From the NCBI GenBank assembly GCA_018064605.1, contig JAGHUX010000001.1, positions 33,547 through 97,546 on the forward strand: a DNA stretch of 64,000 nucleotides, read 5' to 3'. Positions within the stretch are counted from its first letter, which is position 1; the number at the start of each line of letters is the position of its first letter. The notes beneath the pieces were generated by a model. The model did not search any database. It had not been told where the DNA came from and saw only the letters and a program-made list of their open reading frames with translations. The DNA is from Candidatus Limimorpha caballi. GTDB lineage: Bacteria; Bacteroidota; Bacteroidia; Bacteroidales; F082. Positions 31,404-41,288 of this stretch are shown piece after piece. Position numbers and translations under genes: made by a program.

Positions 31404-34400
31404 CGGTCACGTTGTTTTCCTTGTTTTTCTTTTTGTTTTTCCTGAAGATGTCGCTGAAGCTGTCGAAGCTTCTCGAAATGGAGATGCCTATGCCCTGCGT
31501 GAATTCGGAAATGTTCTCGTAGGAGTAGTAGTTGGAGTTGTTGTTCGTGTTTGTGTGGTTGTAAGCCTTGAGGCTCAGTATCTTGCTCAATTTGTATGTC
31601 ACGTCGATGTCACCCACGATGTCGTTGGTGCTGCCCGCCGTGCTGTTCGTCCCTCGTATCACCCCGAAGTTGCCTTCGACGGTGAGACGGTCGTCGAACA
31701 GCTGTGTTGACAGTGCGACCTCGATCTCCTCGTTGGTGTAGCTGCTGAACGGTTTGTAGTTGACACCGATGTCGAAGTTCTTAGAGAGTTGCGACAGCCA
31801 GTTGTTCAGTGCGCCGGTGATGACCCTGTAATATGCCGCCGAGCCGATGTTCGCAAGTGTCGGGGCCGTGGAGTTGGCGAACGACCCGAGGACCAGCAGG
31901 GAAAGCACATGCTGCGCCATGACGGTCTGGTTTGTAGTGTCGATGACGGAGAAGACGGCTGTTTTCACATCGTCTTTCACGTTCGGCAATTCGACCCCGA
32001 AGGTGATGACGGGGTTCGTGAGTTTGTTCGACAGGCGCAGTATGCAGTCAACCGGGACGTTGTCGCCGACCATGGTGGTGTCGATGCCGCCGCCGAGCGT
32101 CTTGAGCGATGTCTTGGTGCGGTACGAGCTGACGACGTCGATGTCGGCGTCGGTCGGGTCGCCGTTGAAGCTGATGACACCGCCGCTGCGGATGGTGAAC
32201 ACGCGGTTTATGACTTGCAGGTTGAATGAGAACGCGCCGCTGTTAATCAGATAGTTGCCCTTCAGCGTCATGGTCCCCGCCTTCATCCCGAGGTTGATGT
32301 TGCCGTCGCCCGTCGCATTGATGTTCCCCATGTTTGAGGGCAGGATGATGTTCAGCTTCGCGTCGGGGTTGACCTCGGCGTCAAGATTCAGGGTCAAGTT
32401 GCTTGACTTGACGGCTCTCGTGACTTTCTCTTCGGCGACGGTGTCCGTTTCTCTCTTCTGCTGGACGAAGACGATGAAGTTGTCATCGACGGTGTTGGAG
32501 CCGGAGATGGGTATGCTTATCTCCGTGCCGCGTCTGGTTGTCGCGTCAATGTCGATGAGGATGTCGTCGAACCCGCCCTTTATCAGGATGTCGCCGTCGG
32601 CTATGGCCGAGCCGTAGAAGCCGCCCGCCCGCTCCGCCGGTATGTTCATGGCCGCAAAGTCGTCGCACGACAACCTCACGTCCAAGTTGTAGTCTTTCAG
32701 GTAGTTGTGCGAGATGATGCCCGACACGACGGCGTTGTTCCCCAGGGTGTCAAGCAGACTGAGATGCCCGAGGTCGATGAGGTTCTCCGACAGATGCACC
32801 GTGTCGTTCATCTTATAGTAGGTGTTCAGGAAATTGATCTTGACCCCGGCGTCGTTCAGCGCCAGAAATCCGTCGAGGACCGGTTCCGACAGCGACCCAG
32901 TGACGCTAACGGAGCCGTCGAGGACGCCGTCGAGACGGCCGATGACCGACTTGACAAGCGGCTCGATGGAGTTCAGGTGGAAATTGTTGACGTTCATGTC
33001 GAGGTCAAGGCTCTCTTCCTTGTCGAGCGGATAGTAATTCCCACTCAGCTCGAACGATTTCTTTTGATGTCCGTCGTCGTGCATCCCCGTGATGCCGGCG
33101 TCGATTGTGATTGCCTTCTCCGCATCGTCCCAATAGGAATCGACCGACACGTCTCCTACAAATCTGTTGTTTATCATCAGGCTGTCTATCCGCAGGCCGG
33201 AGTTGAACGACATCTGCTCGTCGATCCCGGTGACGCTCATGCCACCGTCGATGATGCCGCCAAGTATGAAGTTCGGGTTGCGGGTGAAGATGTTGACGTT
33301 GCCGATGTCGAGCTTGCGGAACGCGACGTTCAGGGTGTCGGACCCTCTGCTCGGGAAATTGCCGTCAACCGAGATCGCCTGCTCTTTGGTGAACAGGTGC
33401 AGGTTGCCGATGACCGTCCTGTCCGCCCTGAAGTCCACGAAACAGTTCTCGTCCAGATTTACCAACGTGTCGAGGACAAGCAGGCTGTCGATGGAGACGG
33501 ACAGCAGACCGCCCGACGACTCGTGAGGCACGAAGCGTGCCGAGATGTCGGCCATGTTCCTGCCCCGCGCCAACATGTTGTCCCAGTTAAGATTGAAGAA
33601 CAAGGTGTCGTTCTGCGCCAGTGTGTTCAGCATGATGTTCTCAAGCCTGATTCTGCGGGGACGCTTCTCTGTCGAGTCCTTCAGAATCAGGTCTCGGACT
33701 GTTATTTCCGAGGTGATGGCCTCTCTGTCGATGCTGTTCCTGAACTCCACTCCGAGGGCGGAGACACCGTTGACCCTTATCTCCGGGCAGTAGAAATCCT
33801 GCCCGTGGCTCGCGTCGCCGGTGGTGAACGTCGCCGTCAGCGAAGTGCCACTCGCGACGTGCAGCTGAGGCAGGAACAGACTCGTCAACACGTCGCTGTC
33901 CTTCATGTTCAGCTTCAACGTGAACTCTTGTTTCTCGGCGACATGCAGGCTCCTGCCCTCGCTGACCGCCGGGATGTCGATGTGCTTCAACAACGTGTTT
34001 TTCATCGCGCTCACGAACGACGTGTGGTTGATGATGCCATCTACCTGCAAGTCAAAGAAGTCGCAGTTCACGGACACTGACTTTACGCCCTTCCTGTCGG
34101 ACACCGACGCGTCGAGATGTTCCATGTCGTAGTGTCTGACACCGTCGTAATATGATGTGTTGTCAAGGTTTACGTTGGCGTTTAGATTGTCGAGTGAGAA
34201 CCCGTCAGAGCTGACACTTATGTTCGTTGAAAGAAGCATGACAGACTCGTTGTCAATGACATGCAGCTTCGGCAGGTTGGCGTTTCTGATTTTTGCCACG
34301 GCATTGTACTGTGGTCTCTTGTTTCTCAGATCCGCCTCGGCTTCGAGTTTCAGGTTGATGTTCCTGTTTGCCACGCTCGTTTTGATGTTCGCGATTTTGC

Positions 34401-35874
34401 CTTTTAATGACAACCCGACATCGAAGTTCTCAAAATCATTGTTGATGATGCTCAGCGCGTTGACGTGTGCATACGCTTTCAGGTCAGCGTCCTCGAGTCC
34501 GAAGCCCTTGCCTTGGAGATTCAGGTCGGCCGAGATGTTGGCGGGGCTTGTGGTTGAGATGAGTCCCTGCATCTCAAGGTCATGCGTGTTAATCTTGACA
34601 TCATATTCCGGAATCTCCCCTGTCCTCTTGAGCATGACGGCTGCGTCAACGTCGCCGATGTCCGTTTTCATGCTTGTCAGGAAGTCGAAATTGACGGGCG
34701 AGCCTTTGAAGTCAAATGAAAACGAGAATTGTCCGAGGGCCTTGAGTTGCTCCGGGACGGGAATTGTCACAGAAGATGCCGGGATGTAAAAGTTCGCGAG
34801 GTCTTCGTAGTTCGTCACCACGCTTGTAAAATCCGCGATCCAATACGTGTTCGGGAATTTCCTGCACACATCCTTTATTGTCAGCTCCCCTTTGATGTTG
34901 GAACATTCTCCGAAGCTCAGGTCGAGGTTCGTCAGCGTGAAGTCGTTGACGGGCCCGCGGAAATCCGTGTTGAGTACGACGTCGTCGGGCATCTTCCCCA
35001 TGGCTGTGGACCAGAACCGTATGTCGTCGAGTCTCAGGTGCGTGTCGCGGATGTTGCTGATGATCACCACTGAATCGACAAATGTTTTGAAATCGGCCAG
35101 GTCGTTGATTTTGAACTCAAGGTTCATGTCGAGATGCGAGTCGTTGAGGTCAACGAGCAGGTTGCCGATGTTGATGTCTGTCGGGCAGAACAACACGCTG
35201 GCTCTGAACGACTTGATGTCAACGCCGCAACGGTCCTTGCCTTTGAGGTCTCTTATGAAACCTGTTATGGTGTCGTTCCTGTATTCGAAATTATGAACGT
35301 CGAGGTTTATGCTGTCGATGTCCAAATGCCTGTAATCCATGCGTTTGCGTGCCGGGTCGTCCCTGTTCTGGTTCCACAGGATGAAATGCGCGTTCTCGAT
35401 GTCGATTTTGCCGATGGCCAGCGAGAAGCCGTCGCCGCCCGAGGTCTTCTCTCCGTCGTCCCCGAGCTGTGAGAGGATCTCCGACAGGTTTGACATCTCG
35501 TTGCCCTCATAAGTGACGAGGTTGCCGAAGGCGTCTTTCAGATACACGTCTCTCAGCTTCAGGTCGATGTCCTCGTCATACGAGAGCTTTGTCCTCAACT
35601 CGCCGATCTTGAACATTGGGTATTGCTCCAGGTCGTTGACTTGCAAGTCATTGATATGAATCTCGAGTTTCGGTGTTATGTAAAACGTCTTGATTTTGAC
35701 CTCGGTGTTGAGATATTTCGACGCGAAACCGGCGGCCGTGCGGACAATCATGCTCTGTACTGTAACGTCACGGATTGCGGCGTAGAGGCTCGCAATCAAG
35801 GCAACGAACACCGTCAGGATAATTAATATGACGTGAGTTGCTTTCGTTAGCTTATTTTTTGTACTTTTGCGCAT
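31381..35874 (-). CDS. TamB-type translocation and assembly module protein (DUF490)
   Basis: 1497 aa, N-terminal TM anchor, repetitive AsmA/TamB-like beta repeats, C-terminal VLSLLVLGSF...LSTQLFDDRLTVEGNFGV. Confidence 0.85.
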   Translation of the reverse strand: MRKSTKNKLTKATHVILIILTVFVALIASLYAAIRDVTVQSMIVRTAAGFASKYLNTEVKIKTFYITPKLEIHINDLQVNDLEQYPMFKIGELRTKLSYDEDIDLKLRDVYLKDAFGNLVTYEGNEMSNLSEILSQLGDDGEKTSGGDGFSLAIGKIDIENAHFILWNQNRDDPARKRMDYRHLDIDSINLDVHNFEYRNDTITGFIRDLKGKDRCGVDIKSFRASVLFCPTDINIGNLLVDLNDSHLDMNLEFKINDLADFKTFVDSVVIISNIRDTHLRLDDIRFWSTAMGKMPDDVVLNTDFRGPVNDFTLTNLDLSFGECSNIKGELTIKDVCRKFPNTYWIADFTSVVTNYEDLANFYIPASSVTIPVPEQLKALGQFSFSFDFKGSPVNFDFLTSMKTDIGDVDAAVMLKRTGEIPEYDVKINTHDLEMQGLISTTSPANISADLNLQGKGFGLEDADLKAYAHVNALSIINNDFENFDVGLSLKGKIANIKTSVANRNINLKLEAEADLRNKRPQYNAVAKIRNANLPKLHVIDNESVMLLSTNISVSSDGFSLDNLNANVNLDNTSYYDGVRHYDMEHLDASVSDRKGVKSVSVNCDFFDLQVDGIINHTSFVSAMKNTLLKHIDIPAVSEGRSLHVAEKQEFTLKLNMKDSDVLTSLFLPQLHVASGTSLTATFTTGDASHGQDFYCPEIRVNGVSALGVEFRNSIDREAITSEITVRDLILKDSTEKRPRRIRLENIMLNTLAQNDTLFFNLNWDNMLARGRNMADISARFVPHESSGGLLSVSIDSLLVLDTLVNLDENCFVDFRADRTVIGNLHLFTKEQAISVDGNFPSRGSDTLNVAFRKLDIGNVNIFTRNPNFILGGIIDGGMSVTGIDEQMSFNSGLRIDSLMINNRFVGDVSVDSYWDDAEKAITIDAGITGMHDDGHQKKSFELSGNYYPLDKEESLDLDMNVNNFHLNSIEPLVKSVIGRLDGVLDGSVSVTGSLSEPVLDGFLALNDAGVKINFLNTYYKMNDTVHLSENLIDLGHLSLLDTLGNNAVVSGIISHNYLKDYNLDVRLSCDDFAAMNIPAERAGGFYGSAIADGDILIKGGFDDILIDIDATTRRGTEISIPISGSNTVDDNFIVFVQQKRETDTVAEEKVTRAVKSSNLTLNLDAEVNPDAKLNIILPSNMGNINATGDGNINLGMKAGTMTLKGNYLINSGAFSFNLQVINRVFTIRSGGVISFNGDPTDADIDVVSSYRTKTSLKTLGGGIDTTMVGDNVPVDCILRLSNKLTNPVITFGVELPNVKDDVKTAVFSVIDTTNQTVMAQHVLSLLVLGSFANSTAPTLANIGSAAYYRVITGALNNWLSQLSKNFDIGVNYKPFSSYTNEEIEVALSTQLFDDRLTVEGNFGVIRGTNSTAGSTNDIVGDIDVTYKLSKILSLKAYNHTNTNNNSNYYSYENISEFTQGIGISISRSFDSFSDIFRKNKKKNKENNVTDDENDNP

Positions 35875-35886
35875 TCTTTTTCAGTT

Positions 35887-36909
35887 ATGAACGAATATAT
35901 TTTAGCCATCGAATCATCGTGCGACGACACTTCTGCAGCAGTCCTCAGAGGTACGACAGTTTTGTCGAATGTCATTGCTAATCAAGAGGTTCACCGCCAA
36001 TACGGAGGTGTCATCCCCGAACTTGCTTCACGTGCCCACCAGCAGAATATCATACCTGTTGTTGACGCTGCGATAAAACAAGCAAAAATACAAAAAAATC
36101 AAATAAGTGCGATAGCTTTTACACGCGGACCGGGACTTTTAGGTTCATTGCTTGTAGGTACTTCATTTTCAAAGGCTTACGCTCTCGCAATGAACATTCC
36201 TTTGATAGAAGTCAACCACACGAACGGCCACGTCCTGGCGCTTTTCGCCCAGGATCCGGAAGCCCCTTCGCCCGTCCCACAGTTCCCGTTCCTGTGCCTG
36301 ACGGTCTCTGGCGGCCACACGCAGATCATGAAAGTCAACGATTACTTTGACCTTGAAATACTCGGAAAGACAATCGACGACGCCGCCGGCGAGGCTTTCG
36401 ACAAGACCGCCAAAATCATGGGGCTCGGCTACCCGGGCGGCCCGATTATCAACCGGCTCGCAAAAGAAGGCAACCCCGACGCGTTTCAGTTCAGCAAACC
36501 GCACATCCCCGGCTACGACTACAGTTTCAGCGGGCTGAAAACCAGCTTCTTATATTTCTTGCGTGACAAACTCAAAGAAAACGAGAACTTCATCGAGGAG
36601 AACAAGGCCGACCTCTGCGCTTCGATTCAGAAAGACATCATCGACACCTTGATGAAAAAACTGATAAAGGCGGCGAAAGACACTGGCATCAAGCAGGTTG
36701 CGATTGCCGGAGGTGTCTCCGCGAACACCGGCTTGCAGGACGCGATGATCGCCGCCGGAAAGAAATACCACTGGGACGTCTTCATCCCGAAATTCAAGTT
36801 CAGCACCGACAACGCGGCGATGATCGGCGTCGCCGGCTACCTGAAATACCAACGCGGCGAGTTCGCCACCCAAGACCTCACACCCTACGCGAGGACGGTA
36901 TATAGGTGA
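35887..36909 (+). CDS. tsaD: tRNA N6-threonylcarbamoyladenosine synthase subunit TsaD
   Basis: ILAIESSCDDTSAAVL, IPELASRAHQQNI, LTVSGGHTQI, AIAGGVSANTGLQ. Confidence 0.97.
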   Translation: MNEYILAIESSCDDTSAAVLRGTTVLSNVIANQEVHRQYGGVIPELASRAHQQNIIPVVDAAIKQAKIQKNQISAIAFTRGPGLLGSLLVGTSFSKAYALAMNIPLIEVNHTNGHVLALFAQDPEAPSPVPQFPFLCLTVSGGHTQIMKVNDYFDLEILGKTIDDAAGEAFDKTAKIMGLGYPGGPIINRLAKEGNPDAFQFSKPHIPGYDYSFSGLKTSFLYFLRDKLKENENFIEENKADLCASIQKDIIDTLMKKLIKAAKDTGIKQVAIAGGVSANTGLQDAMIAAGKKYHWDVFIPKFKFSTDNAAMIGVAGYLKYQRGEFATQDLTPYARTVYR

Positions 36910-36910
36910 T

Positions 36911-36975
36911 TAGGTTAAAAGGTAAAAGGTTAAAGGTTAAAAGGTTAAAGGTTAAAAGGTTGAAGGGTAAAAGGA
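36911..36975. repeat. Short tandem repeat, units of aggttaaa(a)
   Basis: aggttaaaaggtaaaaggttaaaggttaaaaggttaaaggttaaaaggttgaagggtaaaagg. Confidence 0.9.
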
Positions 36976-37034
36976 TACGATACAAAAAACTTGTGCAACT
37001 TGTGTTTAAAAACTTGTGTTAAAAATTTTGCAAA

Positions 37035-38351
37035 ATGAATTGGAAATCATTACTTTCAGCGGAGCGTGACGCTCGGGCGCAGAGTGTCGCCGACATCCGC
37101 AACGAGTTCCAGCGCGACTACGACAGGATTATTTTCTCGAACGTGTTCCGCCGCTTGCAGAACAAGACGCAGGTCTTCCCTCTCCCAGGAAGCCAGATGG
37201 TGCATAACCGACTGACACACAGCCTCGAAGTGGCAAGTGTCGGGCGTTCCATAGCGCGTAAGGTTTCCAAGCAACTCGCCGAGAGATTCGGCAATGACAT
37301 ACTTAACGACATTTACGACATCGACACAATCGTCACCACCGCATGCCTCGCCCACGACCTCGGCAACCCACCGTTCGGACATTCCGGCGAGGAGACGATA
37401 AGCAGCTACTTCAAACACGGAGAAGGCAAGTCGCTCAAAGGTTTGATCCCTGAATATCAATGGACTGACCTCATTTCCTTCGAGGGAAACGCGAACGCTT
37501 TCCGCCAGCTGACACATCAGTTCAGAGGCCGTCGTGAAGGAGGACTCTCGCTCACATACGCATCGTTGGCGACACTGATAAAATATCCGTACCCGTCGTT
37601 CGACAAAGGCGACCGCAAGAAATACAACGTCTTCAACTCCGAAATCGCCATGTTCGAGAAGGTGATGAACGGCTGCGGCATCCCGCGTCTCGACGAAAAG
37701 ATGCCCGTCTATGCCCGCCATCCGCTTTCGTATATGATGGAGGCCGCCGACGACATCTGCTACCTCATCTTAGACATGGAAGACGCCCACAAACGCGGCA
37801 TAATCCAAACAGAATCAATAGAAGAGCATTTCATAGCCTTCATGAATGAGGACACCGACAAGTGGTTCTTCGAGAGAAAGGAACAAGTCTATAAGACCGT
37901 CACCGACGCCAACGAGCGCATGGCGTTCCTGAGGGCGACCGTCATCAACAAGTTGGTCGATTGCGTCTCGAAAGTGTTCATCGACCATTATGATGAGATA
38001 ATGGAAGGCGCATTCAGCAAGAGCCTGATCTCACACCTTCCGGAGTACGAAAATAACGCCTTAGAGAATTGCAGAAACTTCTCAATATCAAATATTTACA
38101 AGCATCCGTCTGTAGTGAAGATTGAAGTCACAGGTTTCAATATCATCGGCAATCTGCTGAACGAATTTGTCCAGGCCATGCTCCATCAGGAGAGCGCGTA
38201 CAGCAGGAAACTTCTCTCGTTGATACCGGAGCAGTTCATGACCGACAAGACCGACCTATACTCGAAGATCCAGGTTGTCTTGGACTACATCTCGAACATG
38301 ACCGACCTGTACGCGGTGCAGCTGTACAAGGATTTGAGGGGGATAGAGTGA
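37035..38351 (+). CDS. dgt: Deoxyguanosinetriphosphate triphosphohydrolase-like (dGTPase, HD domain)
   Basis: RRLQNKTQVFPLPGSQMVHNRLTHSLEVASVGRSIA, CLAHDLGNPPFGHSGEETI. Confidence 0.95.
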   Translation: MNWKSLLSAERDARAQSVADIRNEFQRDYDRIIFSNVFRRLQNKTQVFPLPGSQMVHNRLTHSLEVASVGRSIARKVSKQLAERFGNDILNDIYDIDTIVTTACLAHDLGNPPFGHSGEETISSYFKHGEGKSLKGLIPEYQWTDLISFEGNANAFRQLTHQFRGRREGGLSLTYASLATLIKYPYPSFDKGDRKKYNVFNSEIAMFEKVMNGCGIPRLDEKMPVYARHPLSYMMEAADDICYLILDMEDAHKRGIIQTESIEEHFIAFMNEDTDKWFFERKEQVYKTVTDANERMAFLRATVINKLVDCVSKVFIDHYDEIMEGAFSKSLISHLPEYENNALENCRNFSISNIYKHPSVVKIEVTGFNIIGNLLNEFVQAMLHQESAYSRKLLSLIPEQFMTDKTDLYSKIQVVLDYISNMTDLYAVQLYKDLRGIE

Positions 38352-38352
38352 A

Positions 38353-38406
38353 GGGCATTTCTAAATAAAACTCTTTGGTATTCAGATAAATATTTGTATA
38401 TTTGCA
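38353..38406 (+). mobile_element. Solo IS5-like left end, copy 1 (promoter-bearing)
   Basis: gggcatttctaaataaaactctttggtattcagataaatatttgtatatttgc; one mismatch to copy 2 over its length. Confidence 0.85.
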
Positions 38407-38533
38407 ACGCTAACCCGCAAACGAAAACCACCTTAATCTCACCTATTAGTGGTTCAAACTTCGGGACGCATTATAGTTTAGGTTGATGAATAAATATTGT
38501 ACATTTGCAATGCGAATTTGTTGAGAGAGCGAA

Positions 38534-40603
38534 ATGAACAAGTGCTTGAATGTCATAGGTATAGTATTGGCGCTGCTGCTTTTCCCCTATTGTGGGGGAA
38601 GGGAATCGCAACCAAGCGAAGTGAAGGACAATAATGCCCATGCGGCATTGGCTGAGATAGACTCGCTGATGTGGAGGCGGGCAGATAGTGCTTTTGTGTT
38701 GTTGCAGGAGTTCGTTGTTAGCCCTGAAGCGAAAGAACTTGATACATACGACGAACATTATTGCCAAGTGTTGATTTCCGAATTGTTGTATAAGAATTAC
38801 AAACAGCAAAGCAACAGGGATGATTTGCTACGAGCGGTAGATTATTTTGATTCGGTTGTGGGGATGGATGGAGCGGACGCACGCGGTGCGTCCGTACAGG
38901 GGCGGAATGCGTTTTTGGCGGCGCGGGCACATTATATTAATGGTGTGGGGTATTATGAGCGCGACAGCCTTATTGAGGCCTGCGGGGAATACCTCAATGC
39001 CTTACGGATGATGGAAGAACATTTTGTGGAGAAGGTTTTGGTGGGCCACGAGGCACGGTTTATGGCTTTGACTTATAACCGACTTGTGGAGCTGTTTTCC
39101 GCCCAATATATGCAGGAGCAGGCCATCTATTGCGGCAAGCAGTCGCTGACTTACAATAAAATTGCACACTCTTCGCCCGGCAACATGGCCAACATCCTCT
39201 ATCATTTGGGGAAACAATATGACAAGTTGAATGAAGCCGACAGTGCAGCCTATTATTATGAAAAGGCTTTGGAAACCATGCCCGGCAGGAACTCAATGCT
39301 TTATAGGGATGTGGTTACCAGCAAAGCTTTGTTTGAGTTTGAAGTTTACGGCAACACCACGATTGCTCTGGATAGCATGAAAAGCATGGCTGCGCAAGCA
39401 ACAAGTGATACGGAAAGACTCATCCGATTTCTAACTATTGGTGCGGTCTATCATAGCATAGGGCAATACGATTCTGCCAAGGTTTATTTGAAGCCTGTGT
39501 TTGAAAAGGATTCCAACAATGCCTCAATTGCAGCAAAATATCTGCGCGACATTGCCCTGGCCGAGAGCGACACGCTGAAAACCAACCAATACTCGCTAGT
39601 TTTGGCTAAAGATGCCGCTGCTGCACCCGAAAACCTGTTTCGGGCCTCGCAACTGAACGACCTGTTCCAGAATTACTTGCATGGGAAGCAGGAGAAGGCC
39701 GAGGCTGAAAGAAGATTGGCTGAACAGGAGGCGGCACGGTTACGCTGGAAGCGGGGCTTGGCGGTGACTGTGGTGGTGATGATGGCCTTGGGGCTTGGAT
39801 TGTGGTGTTGGTTGGCCAGGCGAAAGAAAGAACAGGAGGCTTTGCAGCAGAACCTACAGAAAAAAGAAGCGCATGTGAATGTGTTGGAAAAGGCCTTGAT
39901 TCAGCAACGCGAAGAGGCAAAGCAGTGGCGTATGGCTTTCTTGAAAGAACCGATATGTGAGGCTATTCTCAACAAGGCGAAAAGCAAACAAATTACTACT
40001 CGTAATGTTGCACACGAGCTTGGTATTGCCCTAAAAGACGAGGATTTGGAACGGCTCGGAGAGGCCGTGGCAAAGTATTATGACGGTTTTGACCATGTGC
40101 TATTGAGCCAATGCCCGAATTTAAAACATGGATATTTGGCATTGTGCCATCTGCATCTATTGGGATTGAGCGAGAGTGAAATCGCGGCACTTAAAAACGT
40201 ATCATATTCGGCCATCAGGAAGCAGAACGAGAGTCTTCAGGAGAAGTTGGGGGTGGACGAAACTATTTCTGCTTATGTTTTGAAGATAGCTGAAGGGTTG
40301 TGTAAAACCCCAAATGTTGAACAAGAAAAACAGCCGGATATGGATTTACAGCGAACAACGGAAGAAAACTCAGGCCAACCTATGGAAATGGAGCAAGAAA
40401 GTTCGTTGAAAGGTTCGTTGAAAAGTTCGCAGAAGATTTTGGAGCTCATTTCCGCATCTCCCAATATCACGATTTCAGAAATTGCCGACCGTCTTGGCAT
40501 GACAACAAGAGGTGTTGACAAAAACATCAAAAGGCTTAAAGAACAAGGGGTTATCCGTCGTGTTGGACCTGATAAGGGTGGACATTGGGAAGTGATTGAA
40601 TAG
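38534..40603 (+). CDS. TPR transmembrane regulator with C-terminal winged helix-turn-helix
   Basis: Signal/lipoprotein-like N-term, TPR region, TM (GLAVTVVVMMALGLGLWCW), coiled coil, LSESEIAALKNVSYSAIRKQNESLQEKLG, C-term ISEIADRLGMTTRGVDKNIKRLKEQGVIRRVGPDKGGHWEVIE. Confidence 0.8.
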   Translation: MNKCLNVIGIVLALLLFPYCGGRESQPSEVKDNNAHAALAEIDSLMWRRADSAFVLLQEFVVSPEAKELDTYDEHYCQVLISELLYKNYKQQSNRDDLLRAVDYFDSVVGMDGADARGASVQGRNAFLAARAHYINGVGYYERDSLIEACGEYLNALRMMEEHFVEKVLVGHEARFMALTYNRLVELFSAQYMQEQAIYCGKQSLTYNKIAHSSPGNMANILYHLGKQYDKLNEADSAAYYYEKALETMPGRNSMLYRDVVTSKALFEFEVYGNTTIALDSMKSMAAQATSDTERLIRFLTIGAVYHSIGQYDSAKVYLKPVFEKDSNNASIAAKYLRDIALAESDTLKTNQYSLVLAKDAAAAPENLFRASQLNDLFQNYLHGKQEKAEAERRLAEQEAARLRWKRGLAVTVVVMMALGLGLWCWLARRKKEQEALQQNLQKKEAHVNVLEKALIQQREEAKQWRMAFLKEPICEAILNKAKSKQITTRNVAHELGIALKDEDLERLGEAVAKYYDGFDHVLLSQCPNLKHGYLALCHLHLLGLSESEIAALKNVSYSAIRKQNESLQEKLGVDETISAYVLKIAEGLCKTPNVEQEKQPDMDLQRTTEENSGQPMEMEQESSLKGSLKSSQKILELISASPNITISEIADRLGMTTRGVDKNIKRLKEQGVIRRVGPDKGGHWEVIE

Positions 40604-40874
40604 TTGTCAATTATTCAATTTGGAGTGTCAATTGGCTCTTCCCGTTCTTTGCTTTTCGTCACTATTGATAGTCTCTCTATGCTGGAAAAAAAAGTAAATG
40701 ATGGACAAAAGTTGGAAAATCTTAACACCTAACTTTTTGCTCAAATTTGTAACTTGTTGATTATCAGCTACCCCCCTACATATTAAATTATTCCAACTTT
40801 TCTCCAGCAACGACTTGCTTTAATCATTAGATTTTACTATACTTTTACCATCGTAACCGTTAAACGACGATACG

Positions 40875-41204
40875 ATGAAAAAAGTAACAACATTGGTTCT
40901 GATGCTCTGCTTCATTCTTTCGGGAGCATTGTGCTACGCCAATGGCGCTGCCAGAACAGGAAATGAAAAGGATTGGGTACCGATACCTATTGAGGCAACA
41001 GAAATCACAGGGGCAAGTGGTTCGGATAGGAGTAGTTCTATCCTACCTACTCTGGATGGTCATGTACTTACTGTGGTATTTAATGAATATGCAAACCAAG
41101 GCGGATCTTCCACCAATGACAATGGATGGGCCAATAATGCCTTGGGGATAAATAATGGTGGTGATTGTTTTATAACACTTGACGAAGTAATAATTTATGA
41201 TTAA
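40875..41204 (+). CDS. Small secreted protein (109-aa precursor, possibly DUF3244-like)
   Basis: Clear signal peptide MKKVTTLVLMLCFILSGALCYANG; short Gly/Ser/Asn-rich mature region with LPTLDGHVLTVVF. Confidence 0.65.
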   Translation: MKKVTTLVLMLCFILSGALCYANGAARTGNEKDWVPIPIEATEITGASGSDRSSSILPTLDGHVLTVVFNEYANQGGSSTNDNGWANNALGINNGGDCFITLDEVIIYD

Positions 41205-41212
41205 CTAACTAT

Positions 41213-41248
41213 AAGAATCCGAAGAAAGAACCTTTTCTTCGGATTCTT
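41213..41248 (+). terminator. Strong hairpin, possible attenuator/processing site
   Basis: aagaatccgaagaaa gaacc ttttcttcggattctt; no long U-tract. Confidence 0.6.
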
Positions 41249-41250
41249 CA

Positions 41251-41288
41251 TCAAACGAATTATTAAAAATCAAACGAATTATTAAAAA
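41251..41288. repeat. 19-bp tandem duplication directly before the GLPGLI start codon
   Basis: tcaaacgaattattaaaaa twice. Confidence 0.9.

Noticed and set aside
32707-34080. 457-aa plus-strand ORF antisense to tamB, and many similar long antisense ORFs (e.g. 9478-10986, 12659-13487, 14675-15472)
   Set aside because: They mirror genuine high-GC coding genes, have Val/Arg/Asp-rich artefactual composition and no recognisable domains; frame shadows of the real CDS
40628-40810. 60-aa minus-strand ORF as a gene divergent from the small secreted gene
   Set aside because: No recognisable motif or signal, lies in an AT-rich intergenic leader
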